From Rouxiella sp. WC2420 (GTDB taxonomy: Bacteria > Pseudomonadota > Gammaproteobacteria > Enterobacterales > Enterobacteriaceae), in contig NZ_CP165628.1 of assembly GCF_041200025.1 (NCBI RefSeq), forward strand, positions 3,534,001-3,598,000: a DNA stretch of 64,000 bases. Direction: 5' to 3'. The translations under genes and the position numbers were made by a program. Of the stretch, positions 34,215 through 46,167 are shown in pieces (the stretch's first letter is position 1; each line of letters opens with the position of its first letter). The notes beneath the pieces were generated by a model. It searched no databases and was not told the origin of the DNA. It saw only the letters and a list, made by a program, of their open reading frames with translations.

Positions 34215-35669
34215 ATGAGATCCAAGAGTAAAAATCCGTTCTCGCTGCGTTCGCGCTATATGATGGCGACTGCGGCGGTGGTGCTTGCCCTGTCGCTGGC
34301 CTATGGCCTGGTGGCGGTGGTCGGCTACATGGTGAGCTTTGATAAAACGGCTTACCGCCTGCTGCGCGGTGAAAGTAACCTGTTTTTTAGCCTTGCCCAA
34401 TGGCGAGACAACAAACTCAGCATCAATGTGCCCCCGGATTTGGATCTCAACTTCCCGACGTTAGTATTTATCTACGATAATAACGGCAAGCTACTCTGGG
34501 CGCAGCGCCGTGTGCCGGATCTTGAGGCGCAAATACAAAAAAGCTGGCTGAACAAAGCCGGCTTTTACGATTTGGACACCGACCCACTCACCTCCAGTGA
34601 AGTAGTAGGCAATAATCCGCGCGCACAGAATCAGCTCAAAAATTATGATGCCAACAACGCCACGGCAATGACGCACTCGGTGGCGGTCAATACCTATGCG
34701 GCGACCTCTCGTTTACCGGCGCTGAATATCGTGGTCATCGACAGTATTCCGCAAGAATTGCAGCACTCTGACCTGGTGTGGGAATGGTTTAGCTATGTGC
34801 TGCTCGCCAACCTGCTGCTGGTGGTGCCACTGCTGTGGCTGGTGGCCTATTGGAGCCTGAGACCTATCAAGGCGCTCATCGGACAGGTTGCCGAGCTGGA
34901 AACCAAAGAGCGTGAACTGCTCGACGAGCACACGCCGCACGAACTGCGCGGGCTGGTGCGTAACCTGAATATTTTGCTCAGCAGCGAACGTAGTCGTTAT
35001 GACCGTTACCGCACGACACTTGCCGACCTGACTCATAGTCTGAAAACACCTCTGGCGGTGTTACAGACCACCCTGCGCTCACTGCGTAACAGCCAGCAGA
35101 TGACAATCGAGAAAGCCGAACCGATCATGCTCGAGCAGATCAGCCGTATTTCACAACAGATTGGCTATTACCTGCATCGCGCCACGTTGCGTTCCGAACA
35201 TTTGATTCTGGTGCGAGAAATCCACTCGGTTCCTGCGTTACTCGACAGCCTGTGTTCGGCGCTGAATAAGGTTTATCAACGAAAAGGCGTTGAGCTAACG
35301 GTAGACATTTCACCGGAAATCACCTTTATCGGCGAAAAAAACGATTTCATGGAGATTCTGGGCAATGTCATCGACAACGCCTGCAAATACTGTCTTGAAT
35401 TTGTAGAAATCAGCGCGGTGCACACTGAAAACGAGCTAGTGATTTTGGTTGAGGACGACGGCCCTGGAATTGCTGAACATCAGCGTGAGCTAATTTTCAA
35501 ACGAGGACAGCGAGCGGATACTCTGCGGCCTGGTCAGGGTCTTGGGCTGTCTCTCGCCAGCGAAATTATCGAGCAGTATGATGGCAAGATCCTGATCGGT
35601 GAAAGTGAGTTGGGGGGTGCCAGCATGCGCATCTGCTTTGGCCAGCAGCATGACAGCGATCAATCCTGA
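34215..35669 (+). CDS. phoQ: Sensor kinase PhoQ
   Basis: A 484-residue sensor histidine kinase. TM1 is about residues 14-38 ([23 protein letters not shown]). A periplasmic sensor domain with acidic stretches follows, then TM2 (about 190-212). The HAMP region leads to the DHp helix with the phospho-acceptor His in [18 protein letters not shown]-binding boxes are [20 protein letters not shown] and GQGLGLSLA. The ATG at 34215 is used, because an upstream TTG overlaps phoP. MgrB, encoded at 4.0 kb, is its known inhibitor. Confidence 0.97.
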   Translation: MRSKSKNPFSLRSRYMMATAAVVLALSLAYGLVAVVGYMVSFDKTAYRLLRGESNLFFSLAQWRDNKLSINVPPDLDLNFPTLVFIYDNNGKLLWAQRRVPDLEAQIQKSWLNKAGFYDLDTDPLTSSEVVGNNPRAQNQLKNYDANNATAMTHSVAVNTYAATSRLPALNIVVIDSIPQELQHSDLVWEWFSYVLLANLLLVVPLLWLVAYWSLRPIKALIGQVAELETKERELLDEHTPHELRGLVRNLNILLSSERSRYDRYRTTLADLTHSLKTPLAVLQTTLRSLRNSQQMTIEKAEPIMLEQISRISQQIGYYLHRATLRSEHLILVREIHSVPALLDSLCSALNKVYQRKGVELTVDISPEITFIGEKNDFMEILGNVIDNACKYCLEFVEISAVHTENELVILVEDDGPGIAEHQRELIFKRGQRADTLRPGQGLGLSLASEIIEQYDGKILIGESELGGASMRICFGQQHDSDQS

Positions 35670-35793
35670 TTTAGCGCGCCAACATGATGTGATTGACGCA
35701 CCATTGTACAAATTTGCTGGCGATTGCCTAAGCCAGCACCGCGATGTTCCGTTATAATCCATCACAGACTTTAGCAATCCGTGGAAAAACTAA

Positions 35794-36915
35794 ATGGATT
35801 ATCAACTTGATTTAGACTGGGACGAATTTTTTGCTCGTTATTGGCAAAAACGTCCAGTCCTGCTTAAACGCGGCTTTAAAAACTTTATCGATCCGATTTC
35901 TCCCGACGAACTGGCAGGTCTTGCCATGGAAAATGAAGTCGATAGCCGTTTGGTCAGCCATGACCAAGGGCGCTGGGATGTGAAACACGGTCCTTTCGAA
36001 AGCTATGATCACCTTGGCGAAAACAACTGGTCGATTCTTGTTCAGGCTGTCGATCATTGGCACGAGCCTTCCGCACGCCTGATGCGCCCTTTCCGCCAGA
36101 TACCCGATTGGCGCATGGATGATCTGATGATCTCCTTCTCGGTTCCCGGCGGCGGCGTTGGCCCACATCTTGACCAATACGATGTATTTATCATTCAGGG
36201 CACTGGCCGTCGTCGCTGGCGAGTAGGCGAGAAGATCCCGATGAAGCAGCACACGCCTCATCCTGATCTGCTGCAGGTTGAGCCTTTCGATGCCATCATC
36301 GATGAAGAGATGGAACCGGGCGATATTATCTATATTCCACCAGGTTTCCCGCACGAAGGTTACTCACTGGAAAATGCCATCAACTATTCCGTTGGCTTCC
36401 GTGCGCCAAGTTCGCGCGAGATGATAAGCGGCTTTGCAGATTACGTTTTGTCACGTGAATTAGGCGGCAAACGCTATACCGATGCAGACTTGGTGAAACG
36501 CGAAAACTCTGCCGAGATCCAGCAACACGAGCTCGACGGTATGCGCAGCATGATGCAGGATCTGATAGGCAACCCTGAGCACTTCAACAATTGGATGGGT
36601 GAATTTATTTCCCAATCGCGCCATGAGCTTGACGTTGCGCCACCCGAGCCGCCTTATCAGCCTGGTGAAGTTTACGAATTACTGGAAGCAGGCGAAACGC
36701 TGCAACGTCTCGGTGGCCTGCGCGTGCTGCGTGTTGGCGATCGTTGCTACGTAAACGGCGAAAAGATTGAGACTGAGCATCTGCACGCGGCCGATGCATT
36801 GAGCCGTAATATGACTGTTACCCACGCTATGCTCGGCGATGCGATGGAAGATCCTTCCTTCCTTGCACTGCTTTGTGCACTGGTAAACAACGGCTACTGG
36901 TATTTTAACGAATAA
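35794..36915 (+). CDS. roxA: Ribosomal protein L16 arginine hydroxylase RoxA (YcfD)
   Basis: A 373-residue JmjC-type 2-oxoglutarate/Fe(II) oxygenase that hydroxylates Arg81 of ribosomal protein L16. The HxD iron ligands lie in VGPHLDQYDVFIIQ and the distal His in PPGFPHEGYSLE. The 2-oxoglutarate-binding region follows the RRRWRVGE segment. A winged-helix C-terminal domain completes the fold. A TATAAT-like -10 is at 35752-35757. It lies between phoQ and pepT, as in E. coli. Confidence 0.95.
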   Translation: MDYQLDLDWDEFFARYWQKRPVLLKRGFKNFIDPISPDELAGLAMENEVDSRLVSHDQGRWDVKHGPFESYDHLGENNWSILVQAVDHWHEPSARLMRPFRQIPDWRMDDLMISFSVPGGGVGPHLDQYDVFIIQGTGRRRWRVGEKIPMKQHTPHPDLLQVEPFDAIIDEEMEPGDIIYIPPGFPHEGYSLENAINYSVGFRAPSSREMISGFADYVLSRELGGKRYTDADLVKRENSAEIQQHELDGMRSMMQDLIGNPEHFNNWMGEFISQSRHELDVAPPEPPYQPGEVYELLEAGETLQRLGGLRVLRVGDRCYVNGEKIETEHLHAADALSRNMTVTHAMLGDAMEDPSFLALLCALVNNGYWYFNE

Positions 36916-36962
36916 TATCAATGCCGCTGGCTCCTTCCCCTGCTTGCAGGGGAAGACCAGGA

Positions 36963-38192
36963 TCAACGATGATCCTCAGCCACCAATTGTGCCAAACGCA
37001 TGATCACCTCAACCGCACTTTCCATTCCCTGCAAAGTAATAAACTCATGCTTGCCGTGGAAGTTATAGCCACCGGTGAAAATATTCGGGCAGGGTAATCC
37101 GCGAAACGAGAGCTGTGCTCCATCGGTGCCGCCGCGAATAGGCCTGATTACAGCTTTGATATTGCAATCTGCCATTGCCCGCTTCGCCAATTCGATGGTG
37201 TGCGGATGTTTGAGGATTTCATCGCGCATGTTGTAGTAATGGTCATCCAACGTCACTTCAATATAACAATCCGGATGCAGCCCTTTTCCTACCCGCTCAG
37301 CCACTTCCACCATCTTCTGTTTACGCGAAGAAAATCCTGCGTGGTCAAAATCACGCAAGATGTAATGCATTTCGGCGCGTTCTACCGTGCCCTTGACGCT
37401 GGTAAGATGATAAAACCCTTGATAGTCAGAGGTGGTTTCCGGTGTTTGATCATCAGGTAAAGCGAGATGAAAACGCATCGCCAATGACAGGGCATTGACC
37501 ATCACTCCTTTCGCACTTCCGGGATGCACATTGTTACCGACGATTTTTATGGTGGCTGAAGCAGCATTAAAATTTTCGAACTCAAGCTCGCCCAACCCGC
37601 CACCATCAACGGTATAGGCCCAATCGGCTGCAAACTGCTCAACATCAAAATTCTGCGCGCCCTTGCCAATCTCTTCATCGGGCGTAAAAGCCATACGCAG
37701 CGTGCCGTGCGGCAGATTGCTGTTTTTCAGACGCTGCATGGCAGTAATTATTTCTGCAATCCCGGCTTTGTCATCGGCACCGAGCAGGGATTTACCGTCG
37801 GTGGTGATTAATGTTTGGCCCAGCAGCTGGTGCATGACAGGGAACATCACTGGTGAGAGATACTCTTCTCCCTGACCCAGTGCGACATCACCACCGCGAT
37901 AGTTTTCGATAATCTGTGGGTTGACATTTTTGCCGGAAAAATCAGGCGAAGTATCCAGATGGGCGATAAACCCCAGACTTGGCACCGGCCAGCTGACGTT
38001 GGTGGCAAGGGTTGCCATTACGCAGCCTTTGGGGCTTAACGTTACCGCGTCGAATCCTAAAGAGATAAGTTCGTCCCGCAGTGAGTAAGCGAGTCGGGTT
38101 TGCCCGTCACTGCTTGGGGTAGACTTGGCGTTCACTTTTGATTGGGTATCAAAAGTCAGATAGTGCAAGAAGCGTTCCAGTAACATATCCAT
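36963..38192 (-). CDS. pepT: Peptidase T (tripeptidase)
   Basis: A 409-residue M20 zinc aminotripeptidase. The metal and catalytic residues are visible in [38 protein letters not shown] and [10 protein letters not shown]. It releases N-terminal residues of tripeptides in the cytoplasm. It is convergent with roxA, with 47 bp between stops. In Salmonella it is anaerobically induced by FNR, but I find no clear FNR site here. Confidence 0.96.
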   Translation of the reverse strand: MDMLLERFLHYLTFDTQSKVNAKSTPSSDGQTRLAYSLRDELISLGFDAVTLSPKGCVMATLATNVSWPVPSLGFIAHLDTSPDFSGKNVNPQIIENYRGGDVALGQGEEYLSPVMFPVMHQLLGQTLITTDGKSLLGADDKAGIAEIITAMQRLKNSNLPHGTLRMAFTPDEEIGKGAQNFDVEQFAADWAYTVDGGGLGELEFENFNAASATIKIVGNNVHPGSAKGVMVNALSLAMRFHLALPDDQTPETTSDYQGFYHLTSVKGTVERAEMHYILRDFDHAGFSSRKQKMVEVAERVGKGLHPDCYIEVTLDDHYYNMRDEILKHPHTIELAKRAMADCNIKAVIRPIRGGTDGAQLSFRGLPCPNIFTGGYNFHGKHEFITLQGMESAVEVIMRLAQLVAEDHR

Positions 38193-38291
38193 ATTCAGGT
38201 ATCCAGAGGCGATAAGACCTCATTATGCGCAGCCTGAATATCACGGATATTGCTTCAGGTCATTATACCTTGCGTTACTGGAACCCGAGAT

Positions 38292-39128
38292 TTAACCCCA
38301 ACTCTCACTCTTATTGGTTAGGAAGGCGTGCACAAACTCCGGCACTACTTCGCTGGCCAGGCCGTAAATACGCTCGTCAAACTGGCTCTCGACCTGGCTA
38401 GGCTCAAGGTTAAGTTCAAAGGTGTGAGCTCCCTGTATGCGGGCTTCGTGAACAAATCCTGCAGCCGGATAAACGTGGCCAGAAGTACCGATAGCGATAA
38501 AGAAATCCGCCCTGGAAAGCGCCGTGTAAATTTCATCCATGCGCACCGGCATCTCACCAAACCACACCACATGCGGGCGCAGCGGTGCCGGGAACTGGCA
38601 ACAGTGACAGCGATCGTCTACCGATAAGTCCTTGGGCCAGTCAAATACCTGTCCGGACTCGGTACAACGCACTTTCATCAATTCACCATGCATATGCAAA
38701 ATCCGTGAACTGCCTGCGCGCTCATGCAGGTTATCAATGTTTTGTGTGACCAGTAAAAAGTTATCGCCCAACGCCTCTTCCAACGTAGCCAGCGCGTAGT
38801 GCGCGGAATTAGGTTTGATTTCCTCTTCCTGCAGCTGTTGGCGGCGGGCATTGTAAAACGCCTGCACCAGCTGTGGATCACGGCGATAACCTTCAGGCGT
38901 CGCCACGTCTTCGACTTTATGCTCTTCCCACAGGCCGTCTGCGGCGCGGAAAGTACGTATCCCTGACTCGGCCGAAATTCCGGCTCCGGTGAGCACCACA
39001 ACAAACGGTCTCTTTAACTGCGCCGCGGCCATGCTGTCGCGATGGAAGATATTTGACCGAAAACGCTGATGGCGTATGCGCTTATTTTTGCGAAATCGAC
39101 GCAGCCGATGGCTTGTGCGCATATTCAC
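38292..39128 (-). CDS. cobB: NAD-dependent protein deacylase CobB
   Basis: A 278-residue class III sirtuin. A basic N-terminal extension ([18 protein letters not shown]) precedes the NAD-binding [26 protein letters not shown] and the catalytic His in LHMHGELM follow. A zinc-binding CxxC-like part includes CTESGQ and [12 protein letters not shown]. It removes acetyl and succinyl groups from lysines, including acetyl-CoA synthetase. The long form starts at 39128. A short form may begin at the internal ATG near 39035. Confidence 0.95.
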   Translation of the reverse strand: MNMRTSHRLRRFRKNKRIRHQRFRSNIFHRDSMAAAQLKRPFVVVLTGAGISAESGIRTFRAADGLWEEHKVEDVATPEGYRRDPQLVQAFYNARRQQLQEEEIKPNSAHYALATLEEALGDNFLLVTQNIDNLHERAGSSRILHMHGELMKVRCTESGQVFDWPKDLSVDDRCHCCQFPAPLRPHVVWFGEMPVRMDEIYTALSRADFFIAIGTSGHVYPAAGFVHEARIQGAHTFELNLEPSQVESQFDERIYGLASEVVPEFVHAFLTNKSESWG

Positions 39129-39174
39129 CGCTCCTTTTCTTGACTCGGAAAACGTGTTTAATCGTTAAGATTGT

Positions 39175-40425
39175 TTACTGACCGCCGCTTAACACGCGTG
39201 CGGGATCAATACGGCTAGCGCGACGCGCAGGATACCAGCTGGCGAGCAGGCTCAATACCAGTGCGGTAGCCAAAACGCTGACCACGTCTAACCAATGCAG
39301 TTCCGATGGCAAAAAATCGATGAAATAAATATCACCGGATAAAAACTTATGCCCGACCAATTTTTGCAATACGTTGATAATATTGGTCAACTCCAGCGAT
39401 GCAATCACGCCGATCACTACGCCGCAAACACTGCCGACCAAACCGGCCATCAAACCGTACCAGATAAACACCGCGCGGATCAGGCCATCTTTAGCGCCCA
39501 AGGTTCTCAGCACGGCAATATCGCTGCTTTTATCTTTGACCGCCATCACCAGCGTAGAGACAATATTGAAGCAGGCCACGCCGATCACCAGCACCATCGC
39601 CAGATACATAATGGCGCGGATCATCTGGATATCACGATACATATAACCGTAAGTACCTATCCAACTGCTAATGTAAACGTAGGCTTTTGTGACCTCTCCC
39701 GCATCACGAACCAGTTTGTTGGCAGCAAAGACATCATTAACTTTGATGTCGATTCCGGTCACGCTGGTTCCCATCTCCTGATATTGCTGAGCATCGGCCA
39801 ACGGCACCATCGCCATGCTGTGATCGAGCTGACCACTTAATTGCAGAATACCGGTGACGTGCAGACGAATGCGCTTGGGCTGCAATAGCTTCATTTCGGG
39901 GTCACTGTTGGGGATCATGACCGTGACCCAGTCACCCTGCTTGACGTTTAGGGCATCAGCGACCCCTTTACCCAGGATTATCTGCTGCTCGCCGGCTTTA
40001 AAATTCTGCCAGGCGTCGCCCTGTACGAAGTTTGGCACAGCGCTAACGCGCCCTTCCTGTTGTGGATCAACACCTTTAACCTGTAAAGCACGCAGCTTGG
40101 CACCATTTTCAATCAGCCCGCTAAACTGCACATAAGGCGCGGCGGCAACAATACCCGGCACCTTCTCAACGCGATCTATCACGCCCTGCCAGCCGTTAAA
40201 GGGCTGATTGACCGGACTAATTTGCCCGTGAGGTACGACCGCAAGCACGCGATCTTTAAGTTCACGTTCAAAACCGTTCATCGCACTCAGGCCGACGATC
40301 AATACTGCCACCCCCAGCGCGATTCCCAGTGTGGAAATCACCGAAATGAGTGAAATCATGCCGCCACGACGGCGGCCACGGCTAAAACGCAGGCCGATAA
40401 GCAGGGAAAAAGGCATCGCTGACAT
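39175..40425 (-). CDS. lolE: Lipoprotein-releasing complex permease LolE
   Basis: A 416-residue inner-membrane permease of the FtsX/MacB type. TM1 (about residues 25-48, [21 protein letters not shown]) is followed by a large periplasmic domain and three C-terminal TM helices. With LolC and LolD it extracts outer-membrane lipoproteins and hands them to LolA. Its ATG overlaps the lolD stop (TAATG), the third gene of lolCDE. LSGGQ is its C-terminal sequence. Confidence 0.95.
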   Translation of the reverse strand: MSAMPFSLLIGLRFSRGRRRGGMISLISVISTLGIALGVAVLIVGLSAMNGFERELKDRVLAVVPHGQISPVNQPFNGWQGVIDRVEKVPGIVAAAPYVQFSGLIENGAKLRALQVKGVDPQQEGRVSAVPNFVQGDAWQNFKAGEQQIILGKGVADALNVKQGDWVTVMIPNSDPEMKLLQPKRIRLHVTGILQLSGQLDHSMAMVPLADAQQYQEMGTSVTGIDIKVNDVFAANKLVRDAGEVTKAYVYISSWIGTYGYMYRDIQMIRAIMYLAMVLVIGVACFNIVSTLVMAVKDKSSDIAVLRTLGAKDGLIRAVFIWYGLMAGLVGSVCGVVIGVIASLELTNIINVLQKLVGHKFLSGDIYFIDFLPSELHWLDVVSVLATALVLSLLASWYPARRASRIDPARVLSGGQ

Positions 40426-41129
40426 TAACGCGCCCCCAGCAGGGTAGAATCCTGCTGTAACTTGCCGTCGCGCATTTCCAACTGACGGCTAAGACGATTA
40501 GCCAACTGCAAGTCATGGGTGACCACCAGAAACGCCGTGCCCTGACGGACGTTAAGCTCACCAAGCAGTTCAAAAATGCTGTCAGCATTTTTCTGGTCAA
40601 GGTTACCAGTCGGTTCATCGGCCAGCACCAGAGACGGGTTATTCACCAGCGCACGAGCAATCGCCACACGCTGGCGCTCACCGCCCGACAGCTCGGAAGG
40701 ACGATGCTTGCTGCGATGCTCAAGCCCTACAGCAGCCAGCATTTCACGGGCTTTATCCTGCACTTCGGAAGCCTTGTTTTTACCAATCAGCAACGGCATT
40801 GCCACATTTTCCAGCGCCGTGAAATCTGGCAGCAAGTGGTGGAACTGGTAGATAAAGCCCAACTGACGATTACGCAATTCAGCCTTGGCGGCTGAAGACA
40901 TCTCGTTAAGCGACTTGCCTTTAAATACCACTTCGCCGGAAGTGGGAGAGTCCAGACCGCCCAGCAGGTGCAGCAAAGTACTTTTACCAGAACCAGAACT
41001 GCCGACAATCGCCATCATCTCACCCGGCTTGATGGCAAACGAAACATTACGCAGCACGTCAGTATGCAGTTTGCCTTCCTGGTAAGTTTTACAGAGGTTT
41101 TCGCACTGCAACAACAAAGAATCACTCAT
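40425..41129 (-). CDS. lolD: Lipoprotein-releasing ATP-binding protein LolD
   Basis: A 234-residue ABC ATPase. Walker A is [12 protein letters not shown], the signature motif [15 protein letters not shown], Walker [13 protein letters not shown], and the switch His follows in VVTHDL. It powers LolCE. The start [19 protein letters not shown] is chosen by homology. The open frame runs about 240 bp upstream into lolC. It overlaps the lolC stop by 8 bp. Confidence 0.96.
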   Translation of the reverse strand: MSDSLLLQCENLCKTYQEGKLHTDVLRNVSFAIKPGEMMAIVGSSGSGKSTLLHLLGGLDSPTSGEVVFKGKSLNEMSSAAKAELRNRQLGFIYQFHHLLPDFTALENVAMPLLIGKNKASEVQDKAREMLAAVGLEHRSKHRPSELSGGERQRVAIARALVNNPSLVLADEPTGNLDQKNADSIFELLGELNVRQGTAFLVVTHDLQLANRLSRQLEMRDGKLQQDSTLLGAR

Positions 41130-42324
41130 AACGTAAAGCCTCTGCGGGTTGGGCGGCGGCGGCGCGCCATGAAGGGTAAAACGTAGACAACAACGCGATG
41201 ACCATGGCCACCAGCGCAATAACCACGACCTGCGTCGGCTCGATAGCCACCGGCAATGAAGCGCCGTCGAGCAATACGCCAATCGCAGGCATGATGGTGT
41301 TAAGTTGGGTTGCAAGCAGCACGCCCAGCAAGGCACCAAGCAGTGCTCCGATAATACCGGCGCTGGCACCCTGCACCATAAAGATCGCCATAATCTGCCG
41401 GCGAGTCAGGCCTTGGGTTTTCAGGATGGCGACTTCGCCCTGCTTTTCCATCACCAGCAGGCCAAGAGAGGTAATAATGTTGAACGCCGCAACCGCCACA
41501 ATCAGGCTAAGCAGCAGGCCCATCATATTTTTCTCCATGCGCACCGCCTGGAACAGCTCTCCGCGACGTTCGCGCCAGTCTTTCCACTGCGTGCCCTTCG
41601 GCAACGACTGGGTACTCAGTGAGTCGACATCAAGCGGTTTATTCAGATACAAACGCCAGCCGGTGACGTTGCCCAACGGGTAAAGCATCATGCGCGAAGC
41701 ATCCTGAATATTGACCAGCATCTCATAGCCATCAACTTCGCTGTTGGCAGCAAAAGTGCCTGCTACAGTAAACAGACGCTGGCTGGGAATACGGCCCATC
41801 GGCGTAAACTGGCTGACGCTGGTGACCATCAGACGCAGCTGGTCGCCGCGCTTGACTTTCAGCTGCTGCGCAAGCTGGTCGCCAAGAATGACCTTGAATT
41901 GACCCGGCTGCAGCTCCTGCTGACTCACACCCACCAGCGTATTGGACAAATTGTCTTTTTGCTGCGGATCAATTCCCAGCATCACGCCAACTGCTACGCT
42001 GGCGGGGCTTTGCAGCACCACATCGCCGGTAGTAAACGGCACAGCTCGATTCACACCCTGCAGTTTTGCGGCGTCATCGTGGGTAATTTGTTGTGGATTC
42101 AGCGATCCCTGCGGCGTGGTGATGTACGCTTGAGGCATGAGACCCAAAATATTACTTTCGAGTTCTTTCTCAAATCCGTTCATAACCGACAATACAGTGA
42201 CCAGCGCCATCACCCCAAGGGTAATGCCAATGGTGGATAGCCAGGAGACAAACCGCCCAAAGCGGTCTGAAGCACGCCCGCGCATGTAACGCAGGCCGAT
42301 AAATAACGCGACAGGTTGATACAT
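41122..42324 (-). CDS. lolC: Lipoprotein-releasing complex permease LolC
   Basis: A 400-residue permease. TM1 is about residues 25-48 ([23 protein letters not shown]). The periplasmic domain contains the hook region that recruits LolA. Three TM helices follow. [18 protein letters not shown] is the usual beginning of the periplasmic part. It is the first gene of lolCDE. Divergent mfd is 210 bp away. This intergenic stretch must hold both promoters. Confidence 0.95.
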   Translation of the reverse strand: MYQPVALFIGLRYMRGRASDRFGRFVSWLSTIGITLGVMALVTVLSVMNGFEKELESNILGLMPQAYITTPQGSLNPQQITHDDAAKLQGVNRAVPFTTGDVVLQSPASVAVGVMLGIDPQQKDNLSNTLVGVSQQELQPGQFKVILGDQLAQQLKVKRGDQLRLMVTSVSQFTPMGRIPSQRLFTVAGTFAANSEVDGYEMLVNIQDASRMMLYPLGNVTGWRLYLNKPLDVDSLSTQSLPKGTQWKDWRERRGELFQAVRMEKNMMGLLLSLIVAVAAFNIITSLGLLVMEKQGEVAILKTQGLTRRQIMAIFMVQGASAGIIGALLGALLGVLLATQLNTIMPAIGVLLDGASLPVAIEPTQVVVIALVAMVIALLSTFYPSWRAAAAQPAEALRYE

Positions 42325-42534
42325 GAAATCCGTTAAGTGCAGTAGCTCATTGCAAAGTGATCAAGGATAATAAAGGCTACATGCGCTTTATGGAACCATT
42401 AACGGTGTAACTTTGCGGCTTTTATTTATGAAGAGTCGTGTACAAATCGGATTGACCTGATAGTAAACACCATCGCAAGATACGGTTTATAAATCTGGCC
42501 CTTACCGCCGACTAAAGAGATAGCGAAATAGCTT

Positions 42535-45500
42535 ATGCTTCAAAAAATGCCTCAAGGAACGCGTTACTCACTGCCAGAACGTCCCGGCGATACCCGCCAA
42601 CTCGGGCAACTGACTGGGTCAGCCTGTGCGCTGGAGTGTGCGCAAATCAGTGAACGCCACCCAGGTCCGGTGATGCTTATCGCTCCTGACATGCAGAATG
42701 CTCTGCGTTTACGTGATGAGATCCAGCAGTTTACCGAGCATAAAGTCATCAGTTTGTCTGACTGGGAAACGCTGCCTTATGACAGTTTCTCCCCACATCA
42801 GGAAATTATTTCTGCCCGCCTGTCGAGCCTGTACCAACTGCCGACAATGGAACGGGGAATTATTATTCTGCCGGTGAATACTCTGATGCAGCGCGTTTGC
42901 CCGCACGAGTTTTTGCACGGCCATGCGCTGGTGATGAAGAAAGGCCAGCGCCTGTCACGCGACAAGCTCCGTTCACAGCTTGAGCAGGCGGGCTATCGCA
43001 GTGTCGACCAGGTGATGGAACACGGCGAGTTTGCCACCCGTGGTGCCCTGCTTGACCTGTACCCCATGGGCAGCGACGAACCGTTCCGCATTGACTTTTT
43101 TGACGATGAAATCGACAGCCTGCGCCTGTTTGACGTCGACACCCAGCGCACGTTGAGTGAAGTTGATTTTATTAATCTGCTTCCGGCACACGAATTTCCT
43201 ACCGACAAAAACGCTATCGAGCTGTTCCGCAGCCAGTTTCGCGAGAAGTTTGAAGTGCGCCGCGACGCCGAGCACGTTTATCAGCAGGTAACTAAAGGCA
43301 CTTTCCCGGCGGGTATTGAATACTGGCAGCCACTGTTTTTCAGCCAGCCGCTAAGCAGCCTGTTCAGCTATTTGCCGAAAAATACGTTGCTGCTCAATAC
43401 TGGCGATCTCGAACACGCCGCCGAGCGCTTCTGGCTTGACGTGGTGACGCGCTATGAGAGCCGCCGCGTTGACCCGATGCGTCCGCTGGTGGAGCCAGAA
43501 CTGCTGTGGCTAAAAGTCGATGGGCTGTTTGCCGAACTGAAACAGTGGCCACGGGTTCAGCTGAAAACCGATGAGTTGTCCGCTAAAGCCGCCAATACGA
43601 ATCTTGGCTATCAGACTTTGCCGGACTTATCTGTGGTGCCGCAAAACAAAGCGCCGATGGATAACCTGCGCCGTTTTAACGAATCCTTTAGCGGCAGCCT
43701 GGTATTCTCGGTGGAAAGTGAGGGTCGTCGCGAAACGCTGCAAGATTTGCTTGGCCGTATCAAGATCAATCCACGGCTGATTACGCGAATTGAAGAAGCC
43801 GTCGCCCCGGGCCGATACATCATGATCGGTGCCTGCGAAAAGGGTTTCCTGGATACCGCAAATCAGCTCGCGCTGGTGTGCGAAAGTGACATGCTCGGCG
43901 AGCGCGTTGCCCGTCGCAGGCAGGATACTCGCCGGGCAATTAATACCGATACCCTGATCCGCAACCTTGCCGAATTGCGCCCCGGTCAGCCGGTAGTGCA
44001 TCTCGAACACGGCGTCGGACGCTATCTCGGCCTGACGACTCTAGAAGCGGGCGGCATCAAGGCCGAATACCTGATTTTAACCTATGCGGGGGAAGACAAG
44101 CTTTACGTGCCGGTTTCCTCGCTGCATTTAATTAGCCGCTATTCCGGCGGTGCCGACGAATCTGCGCCGTTGCATAAACTCGGCGGTGAAGCCTGGTCTA
44201 AAGCGCGGCAAAAAGCAGCAGAGAAAGTGCGTGACGTGGCCGCCGAGCTGTTGGATATCTATGCTCAGCGAGAGGCCAAGACAGGCTTCGCCTTCAAGCA
44301 CGACAAGGAACAATACCAGCTGTTCTGCCAAACCTTCCCGTTTGAGACCACCGTGGATCAGTCACAGGCCATTAACGCCGTGCTGACCGATATGACCCAG
44401 CCACTGGCTATGGATCGCCTGGTATGCGGTGATGTGGGCTTTGGTAAAACCGAAGTTGCGATGCGTGCCGCGTTTCTTGCCGTCTCCAACAATAAGCAGG
44501 TTGCCGTACTGGTGCCGACCACCCTGCTGGCACAGCAGCACTTCGATAACTTCCGCGATCGATTCGCCAACTGGCCAATCCGTATTGAAATGATGTCACG
44601 TTTTCGCAGCGCCAAAGAGCAGCAAACGGTGCTGGAAGAGGCCATTGAAGGCAAAGTCGATATCATTATCGGTACTCATAAGTTGCTGCAAAGCGATTTA
44701 CGCTGGAAAGATCTGGGCCTGCTGATCGTCGATGAAGAACACCGTTTTGGCGTGCGTCATAAAGAACGAATCAAGGCAATGCGCGCCGATGTCGACATCC
44801 TGACGCTGACCGCCACGCCTATTCCACGAACCTTGAACATGGCGATGAGCGGCATGCGTGATCTGTCGATTATCGCCACGCCACCGGCACGACGTCTGGC
44901 GGTAAAAACCTTCGTGCGAGAGTACGACAGCCTGGTCGTTCGCGAGGCAATCCTGCGCGAAATCCTGCGCGGTGGGCAGGTTTACTATCTCTATAACGAC
45001 GTGGCCAATATCGATAAAGCCACGGAACGCCTGGCTGAATTGGTGCCCGAGGCGCGAATTGCCATCGGACACGGCCAGATGCGCGAACGTGATCTCGAAA
45101 GGGTGATGAATGATTTCCATCACCAGCGTTTTAATGTTTTGGTATGTACCACCATTATCGAAACCGGGATCGATATTCCCAGCGCCAATACCATCATCAT
45201 TGAACGCGCCGACCATTTCGGTTTGGCACAGTTGCACCAGCTGCGAGGCCGCGTAGGCCGATCGCATCATCAGGCCTACGCTTACCTGCTGACGCCAAAT
45301 CCGAAGGCGATGTCTGTCGATGCGCATAAACGCCTCGAAGCTATTGCCTCGCTTGAAGATTTAGGTGCTGGTTTTGCACTGGCAACTCATGACCTCGAGA
45401 TCCGCGGTGCCGGTGAGCTACTCGGCGAAGGCCAGAGCGGCCAGATGAGTACCATTGGCTTCTCGCTGTATATGGAGCTGTTGGAGAACGCCGTCGAAGC

Positions 45501-45996
45501 GTTAAAAGAAGGCCGTGAACCTTCTCTGGAAGACTTGACTACCAGCCAGACCGAAGTCGAAATGCGCATGCCCGCGCTGCTGCCAGAAGAGTTTATCCCC
45601 GATGTTAACACTCGCCTGTCGCTGTATAAACGCATCGCCAGTGCGCGTACCACACAGGAGGTCGACGAAATGCGGGTCGAACTGATTGACCGCTTTGGCA
45701 CCCTGCCCGACGGCGCGCGCAACCTGCTCAGCATCGCCATACTGCGCCTGAAAGCCAAACAACTCGGCATCAAGCGCATTGAAGGCAACGAGCGCGGCGG
45801 CTTTGTTGATTTCAGCGACAAAAATCGTGTCAATCCGAGTTACTTGATTGGCCTGTTACAGAAGCAGCCACAGGTTTATCGCCTCGATGGTCCGAGCAAA
45901 CTGAAGTTTATGCTGGATCTTACTGACCGACCAAAACGTCTGAAGTTTGTTGATGAGCTGCTGGAAGAGTTCGCCGCCAATCAGCTCCCTGGCTAA
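42535..45996 (+). CDS. mfd: Transcription-repair coupling factor Mfd
   Basis: A 1,153-residue DNA translocase. The N-terminal UvrB-homology region binds UvrA. The RNA polymerase-interacting domain follows (VVHLEHGVGRYLGL). The RecG-like motor has Walker A GDVGFGKTEVAMRAAF, DEEH box LLIVDEEHRFGV, motif III TLTATPIPRTL, and motif VI QLRGRVGRSHHQAYAYLL. It removes stalled polymerase and recruits UvrABC. The length is near that of E. coli Mfd (1,148). Confidence 0.97.
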   Translation: MLQKMPQGTRYSLPERPGDTRQLGQLTGSACALECAQISERHPGPVMLIAPDMQNALRLRDEIQQFTEHKVISLSDWETLPYDSFSPHQEIISARLSSLYQLPTMERGIIILPVNTLMQRVCPHEFLHGHALVMKKGQRLSRDKLRSQLEQAGYRSVDQVMEHGEFATRGALLDLYPMGSDEPFRIDFFDDEIDSLRLFDVDTQRTLSEVDFINLLPAHEFPTDKNAIELFRSQFREKFEVRRDAEHVYQQVTKGTFPAGIEYWQPLFFSQPLSSLFSYLPKNTLLLNTGDLEHAAERFWLDVVTRYESRRVDPMRPLVEPELLWLKVDGLFAELKQWPRVQLKTDELSAKAANTNLGYQTLPDLSVVPQNKAPMDNLRRFNESFSGSLVFSVESEGRRETLQDLLGRIKINPRLITRIEEAVAPGRYIMIGACEKGFLDTANQLALVCESDMLGERVARRRQDTRRAINTDTLIRNLAELRPGQPVVHLEHGVGRYLGLTTLEAGGIKAEYLILTYAGEDKLYVPVSSLHLISRYSGGADESAPLHKLGGEAWSKARQKAAEKVRDVAAELLDIYAQREAKTGFAFKHDKEQYQLFCQTFPFETTVDQSQAINAVLTDMTQPLAMDRLVCGDVGFGKTEVAMRAAFLAVSNNKQVAVLVPTTLLAQQHFDNFRDRFANWPIRIEMMSRFRSAKEQQTVLEEAIEGKVDIIIGTHKLLQSDLRWKDLGLLIVDEEHRFGVRHKERIKAMRADVDILTLTATPIPRTLNMAMSGMRDLSIIATPPARRLAVKTFVREYDSLVVREAILREILRGGQVYYLYNDVANIDKATERLAELVPEARIAIGHGQMRERDLERVMNDFHHQRFNVLVCTTIIETGIDIPSANTIIIERADHFGLAQLHQLRGRVGRSHHQAYAYLLTPNPKAMSVDAHKRLEAIASLEDLGAGFALATHDLEIRGAGELLGEGQSGQMSTIGFSLYMELLENAVEALKEGREPSLEDLTTSQTEVEMRMPALLPEEFIPDVNTRLSLYKRIASARTTQEVDEMRVELIDRFGTLPDGARNLLSIAILRLKAKQLGIKRIEGNERGGFVDFSDKNRVNPSYLIGLLQKQPQVYRLDGPSKLKFMLDLTDRPKRLKFVDELLEEFAANQLPG

Positions 45997-46021
45997 ATTA
46001 ATTGTTAAATAACAGGCACAA

Positions 46022-46050
46022 AAAAGCCCGAGCTTAAAACTCGGGCTTTT
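46022..46050 (+). terminator. Terminator of mfd
   Basis: AAAGCCCGAG and CTCGGGCTTTT pair around a short TTAAAA loop. It is symmetric and can work on both strands. Confidence 0.85.
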
Positions 46051-46167
46051 CATTGGCAATTTATCTTTTACGACTGTGCCATGGGTGTCCTACATCGTCA
46101 TTTAAACATCTTTAACTATTGTTTTTAAATGCACGATATTTGGCAGAGCGTATTATTGGACAAGTTC

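Noticed and set aside
39349-39840. 163-codon plus-strand frame inside lolE
   Set aside because: Its composition (many His, Gln, Asp) is typical of reverse complements of membrane protein genes, and lolE is unquestionably coded on the minus strand.
44698-45327. 209-codon minus-strand frame inside mfd
   Set aside because: Antisense shadow of the helicase motor of Mfd. Its sequence is rich in His/Gln/Asp as typical of reverse-strand frames.
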